A stretch of 23,560 nt of DNA from Haplomitrium mnioides (GCA_049999725.1 JBNGIS010022889.1:20482-44041), one strand, 5' to 3'. Counted from the first letter of the stretch, positions 1 to 9,234 are shown. Numbers and translations: made by a program. Notes: generated by a model from the sequence alone, not told the origin.

Positions 1-795
1 AGTTAGAGTTGGTTGGTGAATGTTTTGCAGGTTTGCAATTGAAGAAGTCAGTCAGGTGGCATTAGATGAGTGCATGCCAGGAGTTTCTTGAGTGTGTCCT
101 GCTGGTGGGCCTGGGTTTTGAGTTCCAGATTGTGGTATGTGGGAGGTTTAGTGACAAAATCAATTCTGCTTTAAGTTTTGTTTTGTTCTATATGTGTTAA
201 TTCTTAAGGAGAGAACCTTTCTGTGGTCAATCAGTTAGTGGATACTGGTTGGTGGGTTGCAGTAGAGCAATGAGTGTTCAGTATTGTGTGTGTCTATGGA
301 ATAAGTGGCCATTTCAACAAGAAAACAGAGTAGTAGGTGGTTGGAAGAACAACGAGTGGATGTGAGATTAGGAGGGTCATTCCATAGCTGAGTTCTCAGC
401 ATCAAGCTCTGGGGTATATTGGGTTGGAGTGGCCTGAGTATCCAATTTGAGGGAAGTCAGGTGGTGTAATGAAGGTAGGCACTGGAGTGTTGGTCTGAGA
501 TATCCTTGCAAGTTGGGTAACTGTTGCTTGTGAATTTCTCTGAGTCAGCTCAAGTTTAAATTTAGCTTGTACATCAGCTTTCTTGTCCTAGAAGTGTCAG
601 TCATACAGTTTGAGTAACTCTTGGTTGTTGTTCTGTGTTAGTGAGTGGTTGGAAGTATTTTTGTGTGTGATTTGTGGAGGAAAAGGGTTGTCAGGCCTAG
701 AGTGGAGAGCGGTCCATCTCTGAACTGATAGAGTGTAGTTTCAGAACTCTCTAAAGAATCTGGAAAGTCGATAAAAGTGGATTAAGAGGAGATTT
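1..795 (-). other. Continuation of Copia-1, no domain recognised
   Basis: This stretch should hold the rest of integrase and the integrase-RT linker. On the minus strand it is Pro/Thr/Asn-rich in several frames, as copia linkers can be, but stops are frequent and I find neither the second integrase Asp motif nor any RT motif with confidence. It may also contain a deletion. Confidence 0.35.
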
Positions 796-1341
796 CTATA
801 TAGATCTTATGCGGTTCGATCTTTGGGTGTGCTTTTTGGGGGTTGGAGTGCCATTGCTATGCTGCGACACATTTGGATGATGCATTGATGGTGATGAGAA
901 AGTATCTGAATGGTCCCAATGGTTGGTGGATAGGTTCACAAACATGAGTATGGATCCGCTCGAGGAATCGGGGGATCGAGATTGTTGTCTTGTAATGAGA
1001 AGGTGCATTTTTTAATTTGCCTTACGCGCATGCCAAGCATGGAGTTTGCAATGGCAGTAGGTGCACATTTTTTGGTATGCTTTTGTTGTCCTTCTTAATA
1101 TGGTAGAACATGTCACGGCCTAGATGTCCAAGGCGGTTATGCCATGTAATGGCTGTAGATACCGTTTTGATAGAGGTATAATATGAGAATATTTTTGTGG
1201 TGTATAATCCCGGTGGTGATAGGGGGATAGACTCTCATATATCAAATCTTGTTACGGTTTGAGTCAGGATGTGTAGGACTTCTTTGTCTTGAAGTAATCA
1301 TGTTTGAATGTGGAAGTCGTTTTGTCTGATATCTCGGAAAC
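796..1341 (-). pseudogene. Copia-1 GAG-pre-integrase and integrase start, decayed
   Basis: Just left of the gap the minus strand reads SFRDIRQNDFHIQT, the copia stretch that normally follows the protease. Farther on it reads WHNRLGHLGRDMFYHI (about 1144-1097), the zinc-binding H...H part of the pre-integrase domain. Downstream, in changing frames, come RQIKKCTFSLQ and the integrase-core-like LGPFRYFLITINASS, where ITINAS replaces the usual I-D-A/D-S, followed by a stop. Several frameshifts and stops are present, so no integrase can be made. Integrase normally joins the cDNA to host DNA. Reverse transcriptase is not reached in the window. Confidence 0.7.
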
Positions 1342-1441
1342 NNNNNNNNNNNNNNNNNNNNNNNNNNNNNNNNNNNNNNNNNNNNNNNNNNNNNNNNNNN
1401 NNNNNNNNNNNNNNNNNNNNNNNNNNNNNNNNNNNNNNNNN
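1342..1441. other. Assembly gap (100 Ns)
   Basis: Exactly 100 N characters, the conventional size for a gap of unknown length. Copia integrase-side coding resumes immediately left of it, so the missing sequence belongs to the insertion and its true length is unknown. Confidence 0.98.
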
Positions 1442-1571
1442 TTTTTTTTGAAAAGAAGAGTTTAGTCTTAAATTTGATGTTTTTGAATGCCAAATCTTCC
1501 ATAGAAAAAATTTCGAATGCCAAGTGAAATAGGAACTCAGTAGCGGTTCCTGGTTCAAAGTAGCGGTTGTT
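1442..1571 (-). mobile_element. Terminal piece of an unclassified insertion inside Copia-1 pol
   Basis: Copia coding sequence stops after the protease RNL codons and resumes after the assembly gap. The sequence between is foreign. Its terminus on the minus strand is AACAACCGCTACTTTGAAC (1571-1553), identical over 19 bp to the start of the insertion in Gypsy-B at 12567. A second AACCGCTACT follows at 1548-1539, so the end carries a subterminal direct repeat. The far end is hidden by the gap. The class of element (MITE, hAT, other) cannot be decided from one end. Confidence 0.6.
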
Positions 1572-1878
1572 TGAGATTTCTGGTTACTGCAGGTGCATAA
1601 ATTGCTGAGTTGATATCCAGTCTTGTTCCATTTGGAAAAATGATGGTCGTTGGACCATGTCCTTCTTCAATTTGATTGTAGGCTGTAATAGTAGTCATTG
1701 GCCTGGAAGAAGGGGTGATAGATGAGAAATATTTGCAGTCTTGCAAAATAATATATGAGGATCCGCTGTCTACAATGCATGTTATCTCAGATCCATGTTT
1801 CTTGTCATACAGTGTTGATTGAGTCATGTGACTTTTAGAATGTACATTGTATTGTGGATACTCATCGTTATCTGTCAT
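1555..1878 (-). pseudogene. Copia-1 aspartic protease region
   Basis: Retropepsin of the gag-pol polyprotein, which cleaves it into mature parts. The frame contains CIVDSGSSYIIL, corresponding to the copia protease active-site motif D-S-G-A-(S/T)-x-H-I, with the catalytic Asp-Ser-Gly kept. Further on, the AIYAPAVTRNL stretch matches the conserved end of the protease region (YAP...RNL). Directly after RNL the frame runs into foreign sequence (LKQPLL then stop) that belongs to an insertion; the expected continuation, SFRDIRQNDFHIQT, appears on the far side of the assembly gap. It is thus an insertion-disrupted pol, not a natural C-terminus. Confidence 0.8.
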
Positions 1879-2872
1879 TTCTAGTAAGTTACCTTGTACC
1901 TCATGAGTGTGAGGTGTGGTGCTTTGCTAGTATAGACGTGCTAGGTGCGTTGGCACTCTGTATGTTTGTTGGGTGTGGTCATGTATGCCACATCTATTGC
2001 ATGTAGTTTGTTGTTGGCGCGGGCCGGATGTATTTCATCAACCTTTGTATGATTGCTTGCCACCTCTGTTGTGCCATGTGCACTGGGGCACATACTCTAG
2101 TGTCGTGGAGAAGTGATGGTTGGGATTTCTATCTCGGTGGTTTGCATTGGGGGGGGGGTCGATTGCTGGTAGGCCGGCTTGCGCTCCCCCTGAATATGAG
2201 GTTACTTCTTCCTTTGTCTCTGGAGAATTGTTTGTTCCTGGAGCAAGGATAAAGGCTAGAGCCTACAAAATGTGATTCGGGGTTCAAATGAGGTGTTGCT
2301 GACTCTGGGGGTCTCTTCTTTGTATTTTCTATGAGTAGTAGTTGGTGCTTTTTAGCAAGTAGCATGTATGCTATGAGTTTGGAATTATGAGTGAATCGCA
2401 TGTTGCGATATTGAGATGCCAAGATGAGATTGCTCACAGGGAATGTAGATAGAGTTTTCTCTATCTATTCCTTGTTGGTCACTGGGTGGCCGCAGATTGC
2501 TAGTTGTGAGACTATGCGAAATAATTCGTTGTTGTAATTTGTAATGGATGTGTGGTCATGAACCCGTCGGTTGATCCAATTGTGTCTTGTTGCTGGGAGC
2601 GAAATCGTTGTCAGATAGTCGAATCTGAGCTCTTCCCATAGTTGATGGGGGCTATGAAAATTGAGGTAGTGAAGCCTAAGTGGTTCGACCATATGATGTC
2701 TGAGTAGGATCAGTGCCCTGGCTGCGTCACACGGGGTGGCATTGTCATTTGAGTTGATGACGTTGCAGATAGCTTTAGATGTCAAGTATGTCATGACGTC
2801 AAGTGCCCATGAACTATAATTGGAGCCATTCAGTTTCAGGGTTTGAAATTTCAAGGATTCAACAAATGTCAT
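1879..2872 (-). pseudogene. Copia-1 gag (UBN2/Retrotran_gag_2 type) with mutated zinc knuckle
   Basis: The nucleocapsid/capsid protein of a copia element, which would package element RNA. The start at 2872 gives MTFVESLKFQTLKLNGSNY, the usual gag opening ending in the L-NGSNY-W type motif with SSWALDV following. About 135 codons are open (2872-2465). A frameshift then moves the reading to 2437-2129, a basic Pro/Arg-rich stretch. A zinc knuckle follows at 2001-1960 in a third frame, reading C-N-R-C-G-I-H-D-H-T-Q-Q-T-Y. It fits CX2CX4HX4C except that the last Cys is Tyr, consistent with a single G-to-A change. The gene cannot make a full gag protein as it stands. Family call from motif recognition only. 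Confidence 0.8.
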
Positions 2873-3730
2873 TTTTTATTTGTTTTTTGTTGTGCTGGGA
2901 GTACCTGTGAAATAGGCAGATAAACCAAGAGTTCTAGCAAGTACAACTGTTGCATCAGGGGCTGCAATGTTCTGTACTGTGTACAAATGTGTGATGGAAT
3001 GAAGTCTGGTCAATCACGGACCTTGGTACCTGTTTATGTTTTATGCCTTAAGTGGAAAAATCAAATAATTGAAATGAAACAGAAAATAACTGAACTAGCT
3101 ACGAGACGGTCGGTAGAATCACCGATAGCTGAAATGAAAGAATGAAATGTTGCTAATGAATGAAGAAACTACCCTGAAAGTGATCGTCTATGTCTTCTGA
3201 TGTGTCAATATTGCATCTTTCAGATCTGCCCTGTTGGTCTACCTTGAGTTAAATCGGACCTAGCTTCCTATCGTCGTAGTGCCTTTCTGCAAATCTAGTA
3301 TTGTAAAAAGAATAAAGCTGTCGCAGGTTGTGCAGTGAAAGGTTGATCTCAAGAGGTGGTAGGGTCAGTGCTTAGGTTAGTATGATTCTCTTGTAACAGG
3401 ATGTGATCCAAAATCAACAATAGTATCCCTCGTGGGGAATGAGATCATTCAGTAGCAAAAGGAAATAACCAGAATATAATCGATGGGATAGGTTCGGAAA
3501 GTTGAACCAGGAAGTGATGAAGAACATAGTGAAGAGCTGGAAGTAGCAAGATGCAGTATCACTCTTTCATTGAGTGTTGATGTAGTCTTTGTGTATTCAC
3601 CTGGGTCTTCAATACTGCATGAACAGGTGGGTTGAACTTGTGCACAAGTTTATGCAGCTTGTGTCTCACTGTTCCCTTGCTTGGATGTGCTCACCTCAGT
3701 GGTAGCAAAAGGCGTTGTTCAGAAACGAAG
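2873..3730 (-). other. Copia-1 leader between primer site and gag start
   Basis: About 860 bp without a convincing reading frame, between the primer-binding site and the gag ATG at 2872. It is expected to be untranslated leader, which in retroelements carries packaging and dimerisation signals. I see no repeat or recognisable domain in it. Confidence 0.5.
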
Positions 3731-3743
3731 CAAGCTAATACCA
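3731..3743 (-). other. Primer-binding site of Copia-1 (initiator Met-tRNA type)
   Basis: The minus strand reads TGGTATTAGCTTG three bases after the LTR end. Plant copia elements usually have TGGTATCAGAGC, complementary to the 3' end of initiator Met-tRNA. The first ten bases match with one change. Confidence 0.6.
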
Positions 3744-4256
3744 AATTGTGAGGTCAGTTCTGTGAAGGTAAGATAAAAGTGGTCCAAGAATCTCTAATGT
3801 CACAAAGAAATGGTGAAGAGATACATTCTTGAGTTGGAAACATAGAGGTTAGCAATGCAGGTTAGCTTTGAGCATGCTCAAGGTCAGCGAATCAGCAAAA
3901 CGTGAGCCAAGTTGCTCAAGTATCGTCGAGCGGATAAAGAACAACCAATAAGGGAGGGAAAAAGAAGGGATGACTGATGAAATCGTGACATAAGAAGTCT
4001 CCAGTCAAGTAGTCGCACGGTGTTGCCCAAATGAGTGGTCGGTTAGAAAAAAAATGTAGTCCTCCAGGTAAGATGAGTATAAGTGGAGTTGTCTTCCACC
4101 AGAAGCAAGTAGTGCGCAGGTATCTGTTGGTGAAGAGTCTGCTTGATAGAAGAGAAAAAGCAATGTCAAGCACGAATGTAGGCACCGACGGGTCAACCGA
4201 AGGAAACAGTTGCAAATAGCAATAGAGAAACACGCCTTCGGGTATGATCAAGGAGA

Positions 4257-4402
4257 ACCGCGAGCAGAAGCAAAGAGCGGGCCGTGAGCAGAAGCAGATG
4301 GTGAGCCGTGGGCAGCAGCAAATGGCGAGTCGCGAGCAGGATGAAGGAGCGAGCCGCAAGCAAAACGAAGGAACGAGCTGTAAGCAAAAAAAAAAACGAA
4401 GG
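4257..4402. repeat. 24-bp tandem repeat, about six units, in the Copia-1 LTR
   Basis: Consecutive units start at 4257, 4281, 4305, 4329, 4353 and 4377. They share a gcc-g-gagcagaagcaga like core and diverge mainly by substitutions, and the last unit is stretched by an A run. The period of 24 bp is a multiple of three, so both strands give long artificial open frames with an 8-residue periodicity. It lies in the R/U5 part of the LTR. Confidence 0.8.
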
Positions 4403-4743
4403 AGCCCTAGCCTGTACGGTGGTCGTGAGGGAAAAAAAATATAGTGGTCTTTTAGGAAAGAAAGAAAGAGATAGAGCGTTCAAGTGAGGGGAAAGAAGAA
4501 AACACTGCAGGCCGACATTGTTAGAGCATTCCGCGCGGGGAAAAAATTGGATGAGAGGAAAGAAAAGGTTTCTTGTGCATAAGAGAGAAAAAAAAGGTGT
4601 ACGCTGGTGTTCTCTTAGGTGTTTGTGCAAGTAGAGCGCATGCGAGAGCTGAAGAGAAAAAAATAGAGTCCTTTTGTGCTAATAATATGTTATCGCATGA
4701 GCACCGCACACACACGAGAGCTTTAGAGAGCGAGAGTAGGGTC

Positions 4744-4767
4744 GAATGAATGAGTGAATGAATGAGT
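4744..4767. repeat. GAAT/GAGT microsatellite in Copia-1 LTR
   Basis: Short run of gaatgaatgagtgaatgaat type tetranucleotides just downstream (minus strand) of the TATA-like region. Confidence 0.7.
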
Positions 4768-4776
4768 ACAGCTCTT

Positions 4777-4792
4777 GATATAGGGTTATATG
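4777..4792 (-). promoter_or_regulatory. Candidate TATA region of the Copia-1 LTR
   Basis: On the minus strand CATATAACC and CTATATC lie about 150 bp into the LTR. That is a plausible position for the U3 TATA box driving the element transcript. This is a position and composition call only. Confidence 0.35.
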
Positions 4793-4945
4793 TGGTCCCT
4801 ATAACAAACTCCTAATTGTTTGGACATTGTATGATGTTCACATTTCTACCTTTTGCAATTTTGTTTCCTCTATTTTTACACTTTCTTCCTCCTTTGTACT
4901 CTCCTTGCATGCAGCTTAACCTCCCATCTTGAACCCCAACAACAA

Positions 4946-5280
4946 TGAAAGCAAACTTTCATACCAATAAATAGTGTTGGAATTTTTGGATAACGTATAT
5001 CATTGTTAACGCTTTTTGTTCAGTGACTAAATAATTCCTTTTTGCAAGGCTGAGCTATTTGTCTACGTAATAAATCAAACACTTTTATTCCTCACGCATT
5101 TGAGCCACAATGACTCTTGTGGTTGTCAAGGAAGTGTCAACCATTACAAAAAATGGAATGGATTAATCGATTGGGAAGAGGTACAAGAGGGATACGAGAA
5201 TATCTTTGAGTGCTTGGAAGGCTTGTTGATATTTAGTTGTCCAAAGAAAGGGAACAAAATGTCAAGTCAAAGAGTAGAGA
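4946..5280 (-). pseudogene. Gypsy-A RNase H, truncated by Copia-1
   Basis: Ribonuclease H removes the RNA strand during reverse transcription. The minus strand shows YQQAFQALKDILVS, then FFVMVDTSLTTTRVIVAQM (matching F-x-V-x-D-A-S), then AKRNYLVTEQKALTMIYVI and FQHYLL (matching the AERNYS-x-TE-x-E-ALA...FRHYL block). Two stops are present. The similarity ends near 4946, exactly where the Copia-1 LTR begins, which dates Copia-1 as the later insertion. Confidence 0.7.
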
Positions 5281-5289
5281 AGTGAAGCA

Positions 5290-6474
5290 ACTCTAGCATA
5301 GTCTTTGCCATAGCAACAATAGTAGATAGATTTCTCCATGAAACATTCTAGTTGTTTCACGCTTTGAGGTGTAGGGAGAGCAAGTATAATGCTAACTTTT
5401 GCAAGATATGAGTTTAGACCTGCTTCCAAAACAATGTGTCTTAAGAGAACGCCAATATATGCAAAAAAATTGCATTTCTTGGGATTGAGAGAAATCTTGA
5501 GTTTACGACAATAGAGAAAAGTGGCTTCAAGATGGAGCACGTGGTGCGTTTTTTGTGCTAAAAATCATGATTTCATCAAGGTAGATTTTGAGACACTTAT
5601 CAAGTCCATTGAGAAGAGATTCAAATGCCATTAACACAATGTGCTTGAAAGTATTGAAGGCATTGCTTAATCCAAAGACCAACTTATTGCAATAATACCA
5701 ACCCCAATAAGTGGTAACAGTCAAAAGCAACTTGGAATTCGGATGAACAATGATCTGGTTGTATCTTAAGAAGCCATCTAAAAAGCTATAACATTCATAC
5801 CCAACGACGTTGTCAGGGATTGTATCAATGTAGGGAATCAAAAAGTGCTCCATACCTATGGCTGAATTTAAACCCTAGAAATCATCACAGACTCAAACCA
5901 AGCCATTGGGTTTGGGAACTACGACTATAGAAGAAACCCAATTTGTCAAATTTGCATGAGAGATGAGGCCAAAGTTAAGCATTTTGGCAAGATCTACTTG
6001 GACCAATTCTGTATATTTTGGATTCAACTAATAAGAGTGCTTACAAAAAGGCTTTGCATCGCATTGAAACCCAATCTAATACTGGTATATTGAAGGAGGA
6101 ATGTTGGTCATCTCATCATATTCTTAGGCAAAGACATCAATATAGCGATGAATAAGCTCTAGAAATTGTGATTGCGATGGAGTATCCAAATGTTTATAAA
6201 TTTTTAAACTCTTATGTTGCTCAAGAATGACATACACGTCCACAAATTGAACATCAACAAAATTACATTGAGCAAATAGGGAGCCAAAGAATTTAGACTC
6301 ATTGAAGAATTCAAAGTCTTGGACCATAAAACATAAATATGGTTCTACAAAAGAGACTTTGTGGAACAATTCATGAATCTTCTGAGTAATCAGAATAGGA
6401 GAGTTGGAGTATAAGTAGAGAACCAATTGCTTGTTGGGTGGGCTAACTGTGAGAGTTCCCATAGCAAAATTCAT
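5290..6474 (-). pseudogene. Gypsy-A reverse transcriptase, decayed
   Basis: RNA-directed DNA polymerase of a Ty3/gypsy element. Visible motifs in order on the minus strand: AKPF, LNPKYTELVQVDLAKML and WVSSIVVVPKPNGL (5' side of the RT palm), then SFLDGFLRYNQI (matching the S-x-D-G-x-S-G-Y-N/H-Q-I motif), LVFGLSNAFNTFKHI (FGLxNAPATFQ), and IYLDEIMIFS, where the catalytic Y-x-D-D is Y-L-D-E. Stops occur between the blocks, and the 5853-5527 and 5540-5262 segments are in different frames. The 6474-6124 open frame upstream lies between protease and RT and ends RYIDVFA, like the usual lead-in to RT. Loss of the second Asp and the frameshifts indicate an inactive copy. Confidence 0.8.
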
Positions 6475-6636
6475 TTGGGCGTAACTCTATTTGAGCTAGA
6501 GGCAACCAAGGAGAAAGGGGATATTGATTACGCTGCAACATACTCATAACAATATAGTGGAATAAATATTCTTGGTCTACGAACAAAGTGGCAATGTTTC
6601 AGAGAACGTCCAAGGGAGCAATTTTGTGGTTATCGG

Positions 6637-7110
6637 CTAGTCGAAGTAGAAGGGAGACTTATGCAAGGCCAAAAAAGGATATCTAATAGATTGCATAGTT
6701 GATTCTGTCATGATATTGACAACATAACTAGTATTGAAGTCCGGTTTAAGGATCATAATGTTGTCGATAAAAATAGAGGTAGTAGGTATGTTAGGATCAA
6801 AAAGGGAAACCATATAAACTATAAGAGTGTCTGAGATTATAGAATCAACACTTTGCGGTACATCTATTGAAGGGAGATCACAATCAAGCAATATAGCATG
6901 AAGGTGCTCAAATATTGACTTTTGTGACAAGTGATCTTTTCGTAATTGGGACTTGAGCTTCCGAGCTTGAATGAAATTAACAATTTTTTACTTGCTGCAT
7001 CGAATCACTAGAGCCTTGCATAAGGTGCAACAAAAGGACGCATTCAATTTCAAAAGTTGTCTAAAGGTGATATTCTCAAGTCTAGAAGCAATATCTTATG
7101 ACAAGTTATA
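6637..7110 (-). pseudogene. Gypsy-A protease region, decayed
   Basis: The minus strand contains LENITFRQLLKLNAS (about 7085-7041), a stretch I associate with the region just before the retropepsin in some plant gypsy elements. A longer open frame (6930-6637) follows, including LPSIDVPQSVDSIISD and ILKPDFNTSYVVNIMTES, which resemble the flanks of a retropepsin. The catalytic D-(S/T)-G itself is not recognisable, so the enzyme would be dead. The assignment rests on order and partial resemblance. Confidence 0.45.
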
Positions 7111-7787
7111 ATCAAGCAACAAGGCAAATGGAGAAACAACTAACTTTTGAGAGCTGGTTTTTCAGACACATGGAAGATCTACAACACGCTATGAAGTATG
7201 AATGCTAGCAAAAGAGGACAAAGGAATTAACAACAAAGGGACCAACGTTGGGTTTGCAGCAACAAGAGGCAAAAGTTGAGCATCAGATTGAGACAAGGGA
7301 GAAACGTTCTCACAAACAATCAAGGAAGAGGCGCGCGCAACAAGAGTTGTAAAAGGAGGACTAGAGAGAAAAAATGAAGGGGTGCAAGCATGAGTTGAAA
7401 TCAAAGGCTGCAGTTGGTTACCCTAACAAAGAGTGATGTGAATGGGGACAACCTTGATCTGGTGGACATTGTGAGCTGGTTGCATGTTGGCATTGGGAGG
7501 CAATTGGAGAACCAATGCTTGAGATAGAATTGCAACAAGATGTGCTGGAGGAATCAGAGGAGGGACTGAGGAATGTGGGCAGCTAGATAGCTTGAGCTTG
7601 AGGTTGTTGCAGCTAGTAATGCATGATTTGATGAGAGAAGAGCAACATAAGAGGATTGTTGATGGTATTGGGAATTCATGTGATTGTAATGAAGTTTCTA
7701 GTTGTGATATTGTTGGTAGTATTACAACAGGTATTGCGCCATCACTTGATTCTATCCTTGATAGTACTGCTGAGCTCTTAGATAGGG
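7111..7787 (-). other. Gypsy-A gag-protease spacer, low-complexity
   Basis: Between the zinc knuckle and the protease region the minus strand is Ser/Pro/Leu/Gln-rich with several open frames (for example 7791-7423 and 7404-7189) but no motif. I treat these as decayed spacer rather than genes. Confidence 0.4.
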
Positions 7788-7932
7788 ACAATCACGAGTG
7801 ATATGATATGTTTGACTACAATTGTAGCAACTTTGGCGTTCAGAAGGATGTATATCTTGGTCCGAAAAGTGGTATGCTAGGGTGTATATTGCTGTTGGTA
7901 GGATGGTATGGGAGCATGACGTTGTGGTTGAC
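7788..7932 (-). pseudogene. Gypsy-A gag fragment with CCHC zinc knuckle
   Basis: The minus strand reads RQSCYNCSQTYHITRDCP; the 14 codons from 7829 to 7788 give C-YN-C-SQTY-H-ITRD-C, a complete CX2CX4HX4C knuckle, the RNA-binding nucleocapsid motif of gag. The upstream side is Gln/Pro-rich (QPQRHAPIPSYQQQYTP in another frame), as expected before the knuckle. The rest of gag was separated by the Gypsy-B insertion and I do not find it in the window. Confidence 0.7.
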
Positions 7933-8124
7933 TGTAATGATCACTAACTTTAGTAAGCCATTGCTAAAAATGAAGTAGGATATAGTGTCAACTATGTCTA
8001 GAAAGCTATTACTAAGTTAGAGTAGCAAAATGCAGTTGCTATTATAGAGAGTTGGACACAAGGCAAGAGGAGATAAATTCAATGAATTAAAGTGAAAGAG
8101 TGAGTCCATATAAGGATATGTGGC

Positions 8125-8290
8125 AAATAGAGAATTAATATAAAGAGAAGGCTCTAGAGATAAGAATATATGGCAGAAGGAGAACTAAAAAGATGGAAGG
8201 TTCTAAAGATATGGACATGTGGTAGAAGGAGAACTAAAGAGAGATGGAAGGTTCTAAAGATAAGAACACGTAGTAGAAGAAGAATAAAAG
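8125..8290. repeat. Imperfect 49-51-bp tandem repeat in Gypsy-B U3
   Basis: Three units (8125-8174, 8175-8223, 8224-8274) and a partial fourth (to about 8290) share agaaggagaactaaa, ggaaggttctaaagat and acatgtggt-like blocks. They lie upstream of the TATA box, where LTR enhancer repeats are often found. Confidence 0.75.
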
Positions 8291-8402
8291 TAAAGGGCGG
8301 TCCAATCAGAGTGAAAGAGAAAAGAGGGGTCCAATTAGAAGAGGGTAGAAAAGAAACCAATGGGGTTCCTCCACCTATGTAAGCAGAGAGCTTTCTAGCA
8401 AG

Positions 8403-8410
8403 TATATAAA
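8403..8410 (+). promoter_or_regulatory. TATA box of Gypsy-B LTR
   Basis: TATATAAA is followed by a GA-rich stretch and then U5-like sequence, 134 bp before the LTR end. It is a good match to a plant TATA box and suitably placed to start the genomic RNA. Confidence 0.65.
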
Positions 8411-8544
8411 GAAGGGAGAGTGTCTTGTTTGGCTTCTTTTACCTTGTGGTTTTTTGAAGTTCTTTGTGCGCTTCTCTTATGTTAGCTTGTATATGTTGTA
8501 CTTATACTCACTTGTGTGTGTAATGTGCGTGTGTAGTGTTACAA

Positions 8545-8556
8545 TAGTGTCAGAGC
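8545..8556 (+). other. Primer-binding site of Gypsy-B (initiator Met-tRNA type)
   Basis: TAGTGTCAGAGC one base after the LTR matches the canonical TGGTATCAGAGC at 10 of 12 positions. Both changes are G/A transitions, consistent with ageing. Confidence 0.75.
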
Positions 8557-9234
8557 TTGGTCTTCTCTAAAGAAAGTATATTACCCCTCTTTGGAGAAGT
8601 AATTAAGACCTTTTGGAGAAGTGGAATCTCCACTTTGCATTAACTCCAAGAGAGTTAAACGATCAAATTTTCATGAATAAAGGATAGTAGATATCCCATC
8701 CTTTATAAATAAAGATAAGAAGTTTGACTTGATGTTATGGTAGCCAATGGATAGAAGAGCATTTTTACCTCTTAGAATTCCTCTATTAAATCCTTTTAAC
8801 ATTCGTGTGTTTAATATTGACAAACATTTCTTTCGTCAATTTCTATTATATTACTTTGGTGATGACTTTATGGTTTTTATGATGGAATCAAGAGAGCCTA
8901 TTATCTTGCTTGTAGTAAATTATGGTGTTATATGGGAGTGTTTTCTTTGTATTTTGTGGTAGATAGAAAATGGATTTGAACCAAGCTACTCTAGAAGAGT
9001 TCAATTCAAAGTGTCATGTTTCTATTAGAGTAATATCTAAGCAAATGCAACAAGATTTCCTTGTTTGTTAGTTTGGAGAGAGTTTTTGTAATGCGGTGTT
9101 AGCATCCACTAAACCATTTATTTTACCTATTCTTCACACTTGGAATGTGTACATATTTGTTTTTGTATAAGTTTTAGGAGGTTACACTGTGACAAAACAA
9201 CATAGATGCTAACTCTAGCAGTCTTGAAGAAGAA
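8557..9234 (+). other. Gypsy-B leader
   Basis: About 680 bp between primer site and gag. A direct repeat TTTGGAGAAGT (8591-8601 and 8612-8622) is followed by a perfect 7-bp hairpin, aagtgga-atc-tccactt (8619-8635). The open frame 8747-8962 has no recognisable domain and a hydrophobic, AT-driven composition; I do not call it a gene. Confidence 0.45.

Larger units (their letters stand above)
1..4941 (-). mobile_element. Copia-1: Ty1/copia LTR retrotransposon, 5' portion, decayed
   Basis: Read on the minus strand, this is the 5' part of a Ty1/copia element in the usual order: LTR (4941-3747), primer-binding site, leader, gag with zinc knuckle, aspartic protease and GAG-pre-integrase/integrase start. 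Reverse transcriptase, RNase H and the 3' LTR are not seen and would lie beyond the left edge. Frameshifts and stops break gag and integrase, and a foreign insertion separates protease from integrase. The element interrupts the RNase H domain of Gypsy-A at 4942, so it is younger than Gypsy-A. The 5 bp next to the LTR (4942-4946, acaat) are the expected target-site duplication, but the partner copy is outside the window. Confidence 0.85.
3747..4941 (-). repeat. 5' LTR of Copia-1 (about 1195 bp)
   Basis: On the minus strand the segment starts TGTTGGGG at 4941 and ends CTCACA at 3747, directly before a primer-binding site. The start is placed where Gypsy-A RNase H similarity stops. It holds TATA-like sequences near 4777-4792, a GAAT microsatellite and a 24-bp minisatellite. 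Long hydrophobic or basic open frames inside it (for example 4193-4630 minus) are products of the repeat and pyrimidine bias, not genes. The second LTR is not in the window, so the borders rest on the TG...CA ends, the primer site and the broken host domain. Confidence 0.7.
4942..7932 (-). mobile_element. Gypsy-A: old Ty3/gypsy internal region, interrupted at both ends
   Basis: Minus-strand remnants in gypsy order (gag zinc knuckle 7829-7788, protease-linker about 7100-6637, RT about 6128-5290, RNase H about 5280-4946) show a Ty3/gypsy element without its LTRs. Integrase would have followed RNase H but is displaced by Copia-1. The remaining gag is displaced by Gypsy-B, whose LTR starts at 7933 with candidate target duplication ttgac (7928-7932). 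Stop codons and frameshifts occur every few dozen codons. It is the oldest layer of the nested block. Confidence 0.75.
7933..8543 (+). repeat. 5' LTR of Gypsy-B (611 bp)
   Basis: The segment begins TGTAATGA and ends GTGTTACA, giving 5-bp inverted ends TGTAA/TTACA. One base after it comes a primer-binding site, and a TATATAAA box lies 134 bp before its end, a normal LTR arrangement. Its left border abuts the Gypsy-A gag remnant. The U3 part contains about 50-bp tandem repeats. No 3' partner occurs in the window, so length is inferred from structure. Confidence 0.75.

Noticed and set aside
3916-4359. 147-codon minus-strand frame, Cys/Leu/Phe-rich
   Set aside because: It overlaps the previous frame in the same LTR and repeat. 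No domain, composition-driven.
4193-4630. 145-codon minus-strand frame with hydrophobic 8-residue repeats, resembling a membrane protein
   Set aside because: It lies inside the Copia-1 LTR and is produced by the in-phase 24-bp minisatellite and a pyrimidine-rich strand.
7592-7801. Plus-strand 69-codon frame with a plausible acidic composition
   Set aside because: It is the reverse strand of the Gypsy-A gag region that carries a clear zinc knuckle in the other direction.
8747-8962. Plus-strand 71-codon hydrophobic frame in the Gypsy-B leader
   Set aside because: No motif, located before gag where untranslated leader is expected.
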